The position numbers and the translations under genes were made by a program. A DNA stretch of 16,810 nt, from contig DKYC01000065.1 in the NCBI GenBank assembly GCA_002492295.1, forward strand, positions 1 to 16,810. The letters run 5' to 3'. The stretch comes from Lachnospiraceae bacterium UBA7110 (GTDB lineage: Bacteria; Bacillota; Clostridia; Lachnospirales; Lachnospiraceae). Shown one piece after another: positions 1 through 7,300 of the stretch (position 1 is its first letter; each line of letters opens with the position of its first letter). The notes under the pieces were generated by a model. That model was not told the DNA's origin. It did not search any database and saw only the letters and a program-made list of their open reading frames with translations.

Positions 1-870
1 ATTCGTCCGCTCCGCAATCCGCTGCGCCTCCAGCAGCTTGTCCTCACTCTTAAAATAGCGGACCCTCTCCTTCATCTCCGCCTCAATCACCTCGCATGCC
101 TTGGCAATCCGTTCTGGCGCAACAACATAATGCGATGCCGGAAAAATTGTCGTGTGCCCAAGCGTGGCAGTGACCTTGTTCGTAACCGGGTCAATCTCGG
201 CGATGCGGTCAATCTCGTCCCCAAAAAACTCCACACGTATCAGGCATTCCCCGCCCTGCGCCGGATGAATGTCCACAACATCACCGTGCACACGGAACCG
301 TCCCCTGTCCAAATCCACATCATTTCGTTCGTACTGCATATCAATCAGCGCATGAATCACCTCGTCCCTGTCCTTTTCCATGCCCGGACGCAGGGAGAGC
401 ATCATTCCCTGGTACTCATCCGGACTTCCCAGACCATAGATACAGGAAACACTCGCCACCACCACGACATCCCGCCGCTCAGTCAGCGACGCCGTGGCAG
501 ACAGGCGCAGCTTGTCTATCTCATCATTCACGGCGGAATCCTTTGCGATATACGTATCGGAGGACGGAATATAGGCTTCCGGCTGGTAATAATCATAGTA
601 GGACACAAAATACTCCACCGCATTCTCAGGGAAAAATTCCTTGAACTCGCCGTAAAGCTGTCCCGCCAGGGTCTTGTTATGGGCTATGACAAGGGTGGGC
701 TTATTCAGCGCCGCTATGATATTTGCCATGGTAAAGGTCTTGCCAGAACCCGTGACCCCGAGAAGCGTCTGGAACTGGTTGCCCTCCTGAAACCCCCTGA
801 CAAGCTCCGCGATTGCCTCCGGCTGGTCGCCGGTGGGCTGGTATTCCGAATGTAACTTGAACTGTTCCAT
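1..870 (-). CDS. uvrB: UvrB, excinuclease ABC subunit B (N-terminal 290 codons; runs off the left edge)
   Basis: UvrB is the DNA-damage-verifying helicase-like subunit of UvrABC nucleotide excision repair. It takes the lesion from UvrA and recruits UvrC in the cytoplasm. Reading the minus strand from 870 gives an unbroken frame to base 1, about 290 of the usual ~660 residues. It starts MEQFKLHSEYQPTGDQPEAI, the classic UvrB N-terminus. The Walker A motif GVTGSGKT is at residues 38-45. The damage-probing beta-hairpin begins YYDYYQPEAYIP at residues 91-102. The start at 870 is chosen because GGAGG lies 5 bases upstream (876-880); in-frame ATGs at 882 and 891 lack such a site. The missing C-terminus holds helicase motifs IV-VI and the UvrC-binding region. 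Upstream lie a candidate extended -10 and a LexA-like box, consistent with SOS control. Identity is essentially certain from the motifs. Confidence 0.97.
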   Translation of the reverse strand, partial: MEQFKLHSEYQPTGDQPEAIAELVRGFQEGNQFQTLLGVTGSGKTFTMANIIAALNKPTLVIAHNKTLAGQLYGEFKEFFPENAVEYFVSYYDYYQPEAYIPSSDTYIAKDSAVNDEIDKLRLSATASLTERRDVVVVASVSCIYGLGSPDEYQGMMLSLRPGMEKDRDEVIHALIDMQYERNDVDLDRGRFRVHGDVVDIHPAQGGECLIRVEFFGDEIDRIAEIDPVTNKVTATLGHTTIFPASHYVVAPERIAKACEVIEAEMKERVRYFKSEDKLLEAQRIAERTN

Positions 871-945
871 ATAATCCTCCATTCCTGCCATATAAAATCG
901 TTCGCTGCACATGATTCCATCACAAAAATGCGTATGTATATTCGC

Positions 946-957
946 AAACATATATTC
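946..957 (-). promoter_or_regulatory. Candidate LexA (SOS) operator upstream of uvrB
   Basis: On the minus strand this reads GAATATATGTTT, two bases from the Firmicutes LexA core GAACATATGTTC. It lies 6 bases downstream of the candidate -10, across the expected transcription start, a normal repressor position. uvrB belongs to the SOS regulon in Bacillus and relatives, which supports the call. The match is imperfect and the surrounding DNA is AT-rich, so chance cannot be excluded. Confidence 0.45.
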
Positions 958-963
958 TTTTCT

Positions 964-972
964 AGTATACCA
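964..972 (-). promoter_or_regulatory. Candidate extended -10 promoter element for uvrB
   Basis: The minus strand reads TGG followed by TATACT (969-964), an extended -10 of the TGnTATAAT type. The hexamer 17 bases upstream, CTATAC, falls inside the preceding terminator and is a poor -35. Initiation would be near 957, giving a leader of about 87 bases before the uvrB start. Confidence 0.4.
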
Positions 973-980
973 CAAAAAAT

Positions 981-1011
981 AAAAAAGTATAGAGGTTTTC
1001 TATACTTTTTT
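981..1011 (-). terminator. Intrinsic terminator of the SpoIID/LysM gene (copy 1 of a repeated stem)
   Basis: A perfect 12-bp inverted repeat (981-992 with 1000-1011) encloses a 7-base loop. On the minus strand the stem ends in six T residues followed by ATTTTTTG. It begins 6 bases after the stop codon of the SpoIID/LysM gene. Because the stem has A6 on one side and T6 on the other, it could work in both directions. The same 12-bp stem recurs at 3214-3245. Confidence 0.85.
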
Positions 1012-1017
1012 ATTTTT

Positions 1018-2685
1018 CTAACCGCGTCCCGGAATTTGCAGCACCTGACCGATATTCAGCAAGTCGCTTGTCAGTCCGTTTAGGCGCATAATCGCGTCCA
1101 CGGTCGTATTGAAACGCCTTGCAAGCAGCCAAAGGGTATCTCCGCTTTTTACCGTATATGCAAAGGAGCCATTTCCCGGCGGGGAAACATTTTCTCCAAT
1201 TCCCAAATAGGTATCATACAATGCATTCCACGTGCGCGTGCCCACAATGCCGTCCGGGGAAAGCCGCATTTCGTTTTGAAAAGCAATCACCGCCTGCCTT
1301 GTTCCGCTGCCGAAAATCCCGTCCTGTGCAATCACCGGAATGCCGGGATAATATTCACCGATAACATTCAGCAGATACTGCAAGGTAATGACATCCTGCC
1401 CTGTAGAACCCTGCCGAAGCACCGCGGATGGCGGAACCGTTCCGATTCCAAGCGTATTACCCTCACTGTCCAGTTCGGCAAGCCTTGCGACCGCGGTATA
1501 AATGCTCGAGATTTTATACCATGTCGCTTTTCCGACAATACCGTCCGCCGTCAGATGAAAGATTCTTTGGAAGGCTGTCACTGCTGCCCTTGTGCTGTCG
1601 CCAAATACGCCGGCATTGTCCGTAATCGCAGGAATTGCGGGATAGTTTCTTCGGATTCTGTTTAAGTATGTCTGAATAGTCTGCACATCAAGCCCGGTGC
1701 TGCCGGCTCTCAGCGCAGTGCCCGGATAAGAGGTTACAATGCCGGTAATCGTATCCGTCTGCACAATTTCGACATCATTTGGATAATAGGAACGCAGAAT
1801 CTGCAGCGGCGTAAAATTCCGGTTTGCCAAAGAAACAGTTCCCCACTGCGACAATCCCTGGCAGGTTGTAGTCGTACCGTTGCAAAAGGAAGTAAAATAC
1901 GGCGCATTCTGTCCGCTCCTCCTGACATACTCGTTAAAAATCTCATCCACAATTTTACTAATCGACTCATAAATCGGACGCCCGTATACAAAATACTGGT
2001 CATAGGCAGTGCTATTGGTAATATCAAAGTTATATCCACGGTTCCTGTACCACTCCGTATAAATCCGGTTCAGCGCAAATGTAATAATCGCATAAATATT
2101 TGCACGCAGAGCCGCATCCGGCCAAGTGGAATAAATCTCACTGCTGGCAACGTTTTTCACATAATCGGGAAACGACACCTGTACGTTGGCAGCATACGCA
2201 CCCGGAGCGCCCAAATGAACGGTAATCGGATTGGGAATCACGACCTGACGGAGCACGCGCGGCAAATAAGAGGTCATTGCAGGTCCTTCCTGGTTACGCG
2301 TCTTTTGCATCGCAACCGCAGGCTTTCCTACATAAATTTCCGTCTGCTCCGGGCTGGTTTGCCGCTCCTGCATCGGTATCAGCGCAATCGGCAGAATCGC
2401 CGTCTCTCCGTCAAGAATCGGAATATCCTGCACCAAAATCGTATTGAATCCCGCTTTTTGTGCAAGGACGCTGTAACTAAAATACGGTATACCTGTATAG
2501 AATTGATTTAGGGAAAAACTTTTATCCATCGTTTCTAACGGAACGGCTGATGTCTCACCGTTCCCGTCCGTTATCATTTCATAAATCGTATTTTCCGCGT
2601 TATCCGCTATCCGTATGTACACGCCGGCTATCGGAACAGCATCATGTGCCGTCCGCGCCTGCACCGTCAAATACCCTATCGCCAT
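1018..2685 (-). CDS. SpoIID-like domain protein with two peptidoglycan-binding domains and a C-terminal LysM
   Basis: Probable peptidoglycan-acting protein of 555 residues. Visible domains, numbered from the chosen ATG: an N-terminal carboxypeptidase-regulatory/CnaB-like beta domain (about 5-105); a SpoIID/LytB-like region (about 150-305) with SSEIYSTWPDAALRAN, matching the catalytic-Glu segment of SpoIID (Glu183 here), and a later CQGLSQWGT signature; two peptidoglycan-binding type 1 repeats (about 325-390 and 422-490), each with the DG.(V/I)FG..T and DGIVG..TW pattern; and LysM (YTVKSGDTLWLLARRFN, about 509-555). SpoIID is a lytic transglycosylase of the forespore-engulfment complex. Cys268 and Cys275 could form the metal site seen in some SpoIIDs. 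No signal peptide or membrane helix is visible, which is odd for a wall enzyme. The frame can also begin at GTG 2703, but a good promoter ends only 8 bases before that codon, so ATG 2685 with GGAG 12 bases upstream is preferred. Whether it is catalytic is unknown. Confidence 0.85.
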   Translation of the reverse strand: MAIGYLTVQARTAHDAVPIAGVYIRIADNAENTIYEMITDGNGETSAVPLETMDKSFSLNQFYTGIPYFSYSVLAQKAGFNTILVQDIPILDGETAILPIALIPMQERQTSPEQTEIYVGKPAVAMQKTRNQEGPAMTSYLPRVLRQVVIPNPITVHLGAPGAYAANVQVSFPDYVKNVASSEIYSTWPDAALRANIYAIITFALNRIYTEWYRNRGYNFDITNSTAYDQYFVYGRPIYESISKIVDEIFNEYVRRSGQNAPYFTSFCNGTTTTCQGLSQWGTVSLANRNFTPLQILRSYYPNDVEIVQTDTITGIVTSYPGTALRAGSTGLDVQTIQTYLNRIRRNYPAIPAITDNAGVFGDSTRAAVTAFQRIFHLTADGIVGKATWYKISSIYTAVARLAELDSEGNTLGIGTVPPSAVLRQGSTGQDVITLQYLLNVIGEYYPGIPVIAQDGIFGSGTRQAVIAFQNEMRLSPDGIVGTRTWNALYDTYLGIGENVSPPGNGSFAYTVKSGDTLWLLARRFNTTVDAIMRLNGLTSDLLNIGQVLQIPGRG

Positions 2686-2711
2686 AAATTCTGTTTTCTC
2701 CACTCTCTTAT

Positions 2712-2741
2712 CTTATATTGAGATATGAAATAAAATGACAA
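2712..2741 (-). promoter_or_regulatory. Candidate sigma-A-like promoter of the SpoIID/LysM gene
   Basis: The minus strand has TTGTCA (2741-2736), an 18-base spacer and TATAAG (2717-2712), five of six matches in each hexamer. Initiation would fall near 2705, immediately before the alternative GTG codon at 2703, and therefore favours the ATG at 2685 as the start. No clear sporulation-sigma motif was recognised instead. Confidence 0.5.
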
Positions 2742-2787
2742 ATGGTTCATTTTTCTTTTTAAATATTCTTATTGCACTGAAAATTGA

Positions 2788-3126
2788 GTACGGCCGCTCC
2801 AACCGCCAAATTCGTCCCGTGTCTTAAAACCGTATGCGAAAAAGTCCCGGACATATTCGCGGCTTTTGGAAAAAGATTTTGCCAACTATGAAAAAAGCAC
2901 ACGAAAGCTGGATTCGGACACATATGAATGCCTTATTTATTGAAGTGCTGTCTTTGGGACCAATGATAAAATCGTAGGAAACGAGGAATTCCTGAACCTT
3001 ATAAAAGAACGTCTTCTGCGTCAGGCGGCATTGCTCAAATAGCATCTTCGCAGCTTTTTTGAAATAGGTTCGAATCCTGCCCCGGTAAGGCTGTTTGCAG
3101 CGAACTACATTACAAATCGGGAATGA
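2788..3126 (+). pseudogene. Decayed plus-strand coding relic, family unrecognised
   Basis: The space between 2742 and 3213 holds no intact gene of convincing size. One plus-strand frame runs from 2788 with protein-like composition, broken only by TGA at 2941, TAG at 3040 and TGA at 3124. Segments include KSRTYSRLLEKDFANYEKST, then FGTNDKIVGNEEFLNLIKER, then FFEIGSNPAPVRLFAANYIT. Upstream, a second frame reads KIEYGRSNRQIRPV up to 2825, suggesting an additional frameshift near 2820. I do not recognise the family. Random sequence of this length would be expected to hold about twice as many stops, and all neighbours nearby are on the other strand. The overlapping 73-codon minus-strand frame has poor composition and is probably a shadow. 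A purely non-coding spacer remains possible. Confidence 0.35.
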
Positions 3127-3135
3127 GGTGCTATT

Positions 3136-3225
3136 ATGCGCTTTATGGAACTTTTACATATCAACCTGACCAATCAGAAAAACAGACTGTCATGGTACTG
3201 CTGCCCTACATATAAAAAAGTATAG
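3136..3225 (+). CDS. Possible 29-residue small ORF at the end of the relic
   Basis: ATG at 3136 is preceded by GAGG (3125-3128) with 7-base spacing. The ribosome site overlaps the relic's last stop codon, as in translational coupling, and the ORF is in the same frame as the relic. It reads MRFMELLHINLTNQKN and so on, and ends with TAG inside the left arm of the terminator at 3214-3245. It could be a true small peptide, but is more likely the 3' end of the decayed gene. No family is recognised. Confidence 0.2.
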   Translation: MRFMELLHINLTNQKNRLSWYCCPTYKKV

Positions 3226-3245
3226 ACCGAAATCTATACTTTTTT
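3214..3245 (-). terminator. Intrinsic terminator of the M60/cohesin-like unit (copy 2 of a repeated stem)
   Basis: A perfect 13-bp inverted repeat (3214-3226 with 3233-3245) encloses a 6-base loop, with A6 and T6 at the stem base. It begins 5 bases after the stop of the cohesin-like gene on the minus strand. Twelve of its 13 stem pairs are identical in sequence to the terminator at 981-1011, although the loops differ. It is symmetrical enough to stop plus-strand transcription from the relic as well. Confidence 0.85.
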
Positions 3246-3250
3246 ACTGT

Positions 3251-4318
3251 TTACTGCTCGTCTTTCTTTTTGTTCATCAATCGTACTGTAACACCGACTC
3301 CTACTGCAACAACCGCAATTACGGCAATTCCCCAAAACACCTTTGCACTTGTTGCCATACCTGAAGTTTCCATTACGGCTCCTCCCTGCATATAATGGTT
3401 TTCCCCTGACGCGTTCCCGTTATCGGCATCAGCCATCAACACATCCTCGCTTTCCGGCAACGACTCCTGCCGGGTTTGCGTTTCATCCAATTCGGGTATT
3501 TCCAAACCCGTTATTTCAGTCTGCGCTGCAGTCTGACTTTCAATCGAATTTTCTTTTGGTGCAGTACTGTCGTTGAAAGTCTGTCCCTTTTTATTCTGAC
3601 TTTCCACCGAATCCAGTGCCGTACCATTGTCCGGTGCCGGCTGTACAATGCTGTTATTATTATTTATCCCCAAATTCGCAGCCGGATTGTTTGTAACGGT
3701 ACTATTATTTTTCGCAGACGGATTGCTATTCGTATTACTGTTGGAGCCGCCATTGCTACTACTGCCGCTACTACTTCCACTGCCATGACTGCTGCCGCCA
3801 GGTTTCTTCCCCCCGCTGCTTTTGCCCGCGGTCACTTCCACCGATGCAGTTTTACTTCCTTCCGACTGATTCAGTTCCTGCACGCCGTTAACCGTTTCCA
3901 AACTTCCCGCTACTGCCACCTTCGCCGTAACACTTCCCTTTGCGGGAGATAATTTCACAACACCCAAAGTCAGTCCGTCGTCTCCCGCGGTAAAAATATC
4001 CTCTTTTGCGGAAGTGTAAATATCCAATATGAAGCTGCCGTCTTTTTTCTCGCAGAATTGTGTTTTATATGCATCGTCCGAAACCGCCCAGTCAAAAGTA
4101 ATCTCATCCTTCGCCAAATTTCCCTTTGTTACATCAACCTCAAGACTCAAATGCAGCGAATGAACTTCATCATCAATCGCCTCTTTGGACAGTACCACTT
4201 TTACTCCCTTACCGTCCTTTATCAGGGAAACCGGATTGTCTGCCGCCCTTACAGGCATAACAGCCGTCAAAAGACAAAGCGCCAAAAGCCCCGTTCCCCG
4301 AATTATTTTTTTAATCAT
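3251..4318 (-). CDS. Secreted, membrane-anchored protein with a cohesin-like domain and a long low-complexity stalk
   Basis: The protein is 355 residues. Residues 1-26 form a signal peptide (MIKKIIRG, a hydrophobic core, then PVRAADN). Residues ~28-164 look like a cohesin-type beta sandwich: GKGVKVVLSKE, then SLHLSLEVDV, then EITFDWAVSDDAY, then SFILDIYTS, then LTLGVVKLSP. Residues ~165-325 are a Gly/Ser/Asn-rich and then acidic, Thr-rich stalk. Residues ~327-346 are one hydrophobic helix followed by RLMNKKKDEQ, a stop-transfer tail, so the mature N-terminal domain should face outward from the membrane. There is no LPXTG. AGGAG upstream supports the start. It follows the dockerin-bearing M60 gene by 53 bases with no terminator between, so both are probably on one mRNA. 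The inferred role is a tether for that enzyme. The cohesin call rests on pattern resemblance only; a generic Ig-like adhesin domain is the main alternative. Confidence 0.75.
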   Translation of the reverse strand: MIKKIIRGTGLLALCLLTAVMPVRAADNPVSLIKDGKGVKVVLSKEAIDDEVHSLHLSLEVDVTKGNLAKDEITFDWAVSDDAYKTQFCEKKDGSFILDIYTSAKEDIFTAGDDGLTLGVVKLSPAKGSVTAKVAVAGSLETVNGVQELNQSEGSKTASVEVTAGKSSGGKKPGGSSHGSGSSSGSSSNGGSNSNTNSNPSAKNNSTVTNNPAANLGINNNNSIVQPAPDNGTALDSVESQNKKGQTFNDSTAPKENSIESQTAAQTEITGLEIPELDETQTRQESLPESEDVLMADADNGNASGENHYMQGGAVMETSGMATSAKVFWGIAVIAVVAVGVGVTVRLMNKKKDEQ

Positions 4319-4346
4319 TTCCTATTCTCCTTTGCCTTTCTTTTTC

Positions 4347-4374
4347 TGATGCATTCCCATACACAGACGCATCA
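4347..4374 (-). other. Short inverted repeat over the M60 stop codon
   Basis: TGATGC and GCATCA (4347-4352 and 4369-4374) can pair as a 6-bp stem with a 16-base loop, overlapping the M60 stop codon. No T-tract follows, so it is not a convincing terminator. It could be a weak attenuator, an mRNA-processing element, or chance. Confidence 0.25.
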
Positions 4375-7300
4375 TTGGTTGATTTGAATCGAGGGCAACG
4401 TTTCAGGCAGCGTGACGAACTTTGTGTCGCTGACCATTCTCTGTCCTTCATTTGTCAGTGCATTATCCACACGGTACAATTCCGCCCGTACTTTGTCAGG
4501 CAATGATGTCTGCGAAACACCCGCATCCGGATCAATCCAGTAAATCCATGTTCCCTCCGAAGTTTCGCCAAGCATCGCATTCCCCGGATCCGGCGCAAGG
4601 ATAATCTGATGCGCTATCAGGTTTCCGCTCTTGTCCTCGCCTCCAACAATCTTACCCTTTTCATCATAAAGCACTACCACATTATAGGCAGGATTTCCTT
4701 TATATGTTCCGGTAAATACAATTGAACCGGCAGGTATCTTTGCGCTCGTCCCGGAATCATAAACGTAGTCGTTCTCTAACAGACCGATTCCTGACTGACC
4801 GTTCTGCGCAGACAGGAATTCCACATTATCCCCGGAAGGTCCATACAAATCCAGCTCGGTAACCGACAGCTCTATTCCTTTCTGCCCAATTGCCGTAATC
4901 CTTACATACGATGCATCATAGGTACATACCCACGGATCCGTACCGTTTTCAAAATATACAATCGTACTGTTGTTCTCTAACCGGAACGCTCCGGTTTTCA
5001 CCTGTGTATAGGTCCTGCCGTCTTCACTCACTTCAACTTTATAATCCGTAATCCCTTGCCCTTCTTTTGAAAGCATATAGCGCAAAGCCGACACCTGTGT
5101 ATTCCGGTTGAGCTTCAGAACAATGTATGGATCCGCATCATCCGCCTTTCCCGTAAAAGTTGTTAATCTGCTGTTATCAATCATCCGCCCCGACGCAGAC
5201 ACGGTAATCGGTTCGCAAGGTTTTTCTTCGGTTGCGTCTTCGGTGCTGTCATCGGCAGAAACCATATTGGTTTCAATTGTCCATGCGGATTTATCCTGAA
5301 TGCCGTCACCTTCTATTTTTACAGCATTTGTCCTGTAAACCGCCGAGCGGTTCATAAGCTTATCAATTGCCGTCACTTCATACGTAACCGTGCGGTTTGC
5401 AGCAAATGCCACATAATCCGTAAAAATACCGCTTTGCGTAAATCCGCAGACTTCTTTTCTCTCTTTTCCCTGCTCTATAAATACACGGGTAATCTCATAA
5501 CCCTGCAGTACATCTGCATCGGCAGTAAAAGTCATCTGTAATGTCACTTCACTGTCTTTAACATCCGCCTTCGCCTCCACAACATTCTTTCCGGTAACCG
5601 CACTGCTGCTGCCATTTTCCATTTCATATACCCTGGCTTCATCATCCACATAGTATATCGCGCGTTCCTCCGGCGCAAACTGTTTTACATATGCCAGCGT
5701 TGCACGGTCCGGTGTCATACCCCATCGGATAAAGAAGTCACTCAAATCACGCTGTGCCGCCGCGCTTGCCAGCCGCATCAGATTTTGATCCCTGTCACCG
5801 TCAAGTGTGAGTGCCACGCCGTCTGGCGCTGGTGCCAGCCCCGTATTTCTCGCATAACTGTCCACACGCGCAAAGAAGCGTTTCTCAAAAATTTCCTGAT
5901 AAGTATCGTAAGTCCTGAAATTATAATCCCTGTCATATGCCAAATGAAGCTGCCAGTACATACCAAGCTGTGTAAATACATTGTCAGAATACCCTGTCGT
6001 TTGGGAAGTTACCTTCTGAAACACATTCGGATATTGGAAACGCACGGTATTATTTGCGTCTTTTGCCTGTGCCAGTACCGCAAAATAATTATTGGTCACT
6101 TCCGCATGCACATATGCGGACTGATTAATTTCATGACCGATTTCATGGGCAATTCCCCATCCAAAATATCTGCCGCTGACATATTCTCCTTTTTCCGTAG
6201 ATACAACGGGAACACCGCCCATCATTCCTTTCGTTTCAGGCCATTCAATACCGATATGGTTTCCTGACGCATACATAAATGCGCCTGAAAACATTCTCAT
6301 ATACCGAATATTAAGGTACTGGTACGGCAGATGATTCTTTGCGATTACCTCGCTGTCTGTGTTTTCCGCAAAAGAATCGGTAAGTCCTTTATGCTGATAG
6401 AACAGCGTAAGCATATCGTCCATTGCCTGAACCGTGTCGGCAAGCGTTGCTTCCTGATTGCTGCCTAATCCCGCAAGCACCTGGCTTGCCGGAATAGAGA
6501 ACATCATTTTATCCGTCTGAATATCTGTTGTATTCAGTATACACTGTCTTGCATCATATCCGTATGCTACCGCTTCGTTCTGGCTTCCATCATGCAGTTT
6601 GCGATGCTGCGCCTCCAATTGATCCACATACGACTTCAGCTCCTGTACATAGGCAGCAATTCTCTTTCCGCGTTCCTGTTTATCCGACACGTGATATAAA
6701 TTCAAAACAGGGAATTGCACACCGCCGCTGACTCTGACTGCATAGCAGTCCTTGTCGTTATTTCCATTATACTGTACGTACAGTGCACCGCCTTTTTCCG
6801 CATCGACAGAAGAAATCTTAGGTACCGTAATCTCGTTTCTTCCAATCTTCAGATTCTGCGTTGCGAAAAACTTACCGGATTCCGAATGATATTGTGTAAA
6901 TACAAGCTGAAGGTTCGTCGAAGCGCCATCCTTCATTCCCGTATTTCCTACATAGACAATCAGTTCTTCTCCTGCTGCTGCCGTCACGCCTAACGGCTGC
7001 CATGCATTCAATCCGCCTACCGAAATCTGACTGTCCTTTTTCGGTGTTATATTCGGATTTACCTGTAATACACCACCCAGGCCTCCTGTTTCCAAAAGTT
7101 TTTTTGCTGTATCCAGCTCCTTTTGCAGAAGCTCTCTTTCCGGATGATACTCTCCGCTTACGGAATCCTTTGTATCCAGCCGATTCTGTAATTCCTGTAT
7201 CGTTTTCTCCGTCACGTCATCCTTTAGCGAAATATGTAAATCATCACTGTACAGGTTCAGAATATCCTGTTCAATACTGTCATACCCGTAAAGCCTGATT

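Noticed and set aside
2824..3045. 73-codon minus-strand frame in the 2.7-3.2 kb gap
   Set aside because: It begins with no ribosome site and has a Phe/Cys-rich, unprotein-like composition; the opposite frame looks more coding-like.
3067..3086. GGTTCGAATCC resembles the T-arm of a tRNA and could mark an attachment-site scar
   Set aside because: Only four of five T-stem pairs form, and no D-arm, anticodon arm or 5' acceptor strand can be found upstream. It also reads as sensible coding sequence in the relic frame.
4372..4420. LPET near the C-terminus of the M60 protein as a sortase signal
   Set aside because: It is followed by L instead of G, and no hydrophobic segment or basic tail follows before the stop. 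Reading past the stop does not reveal one either.
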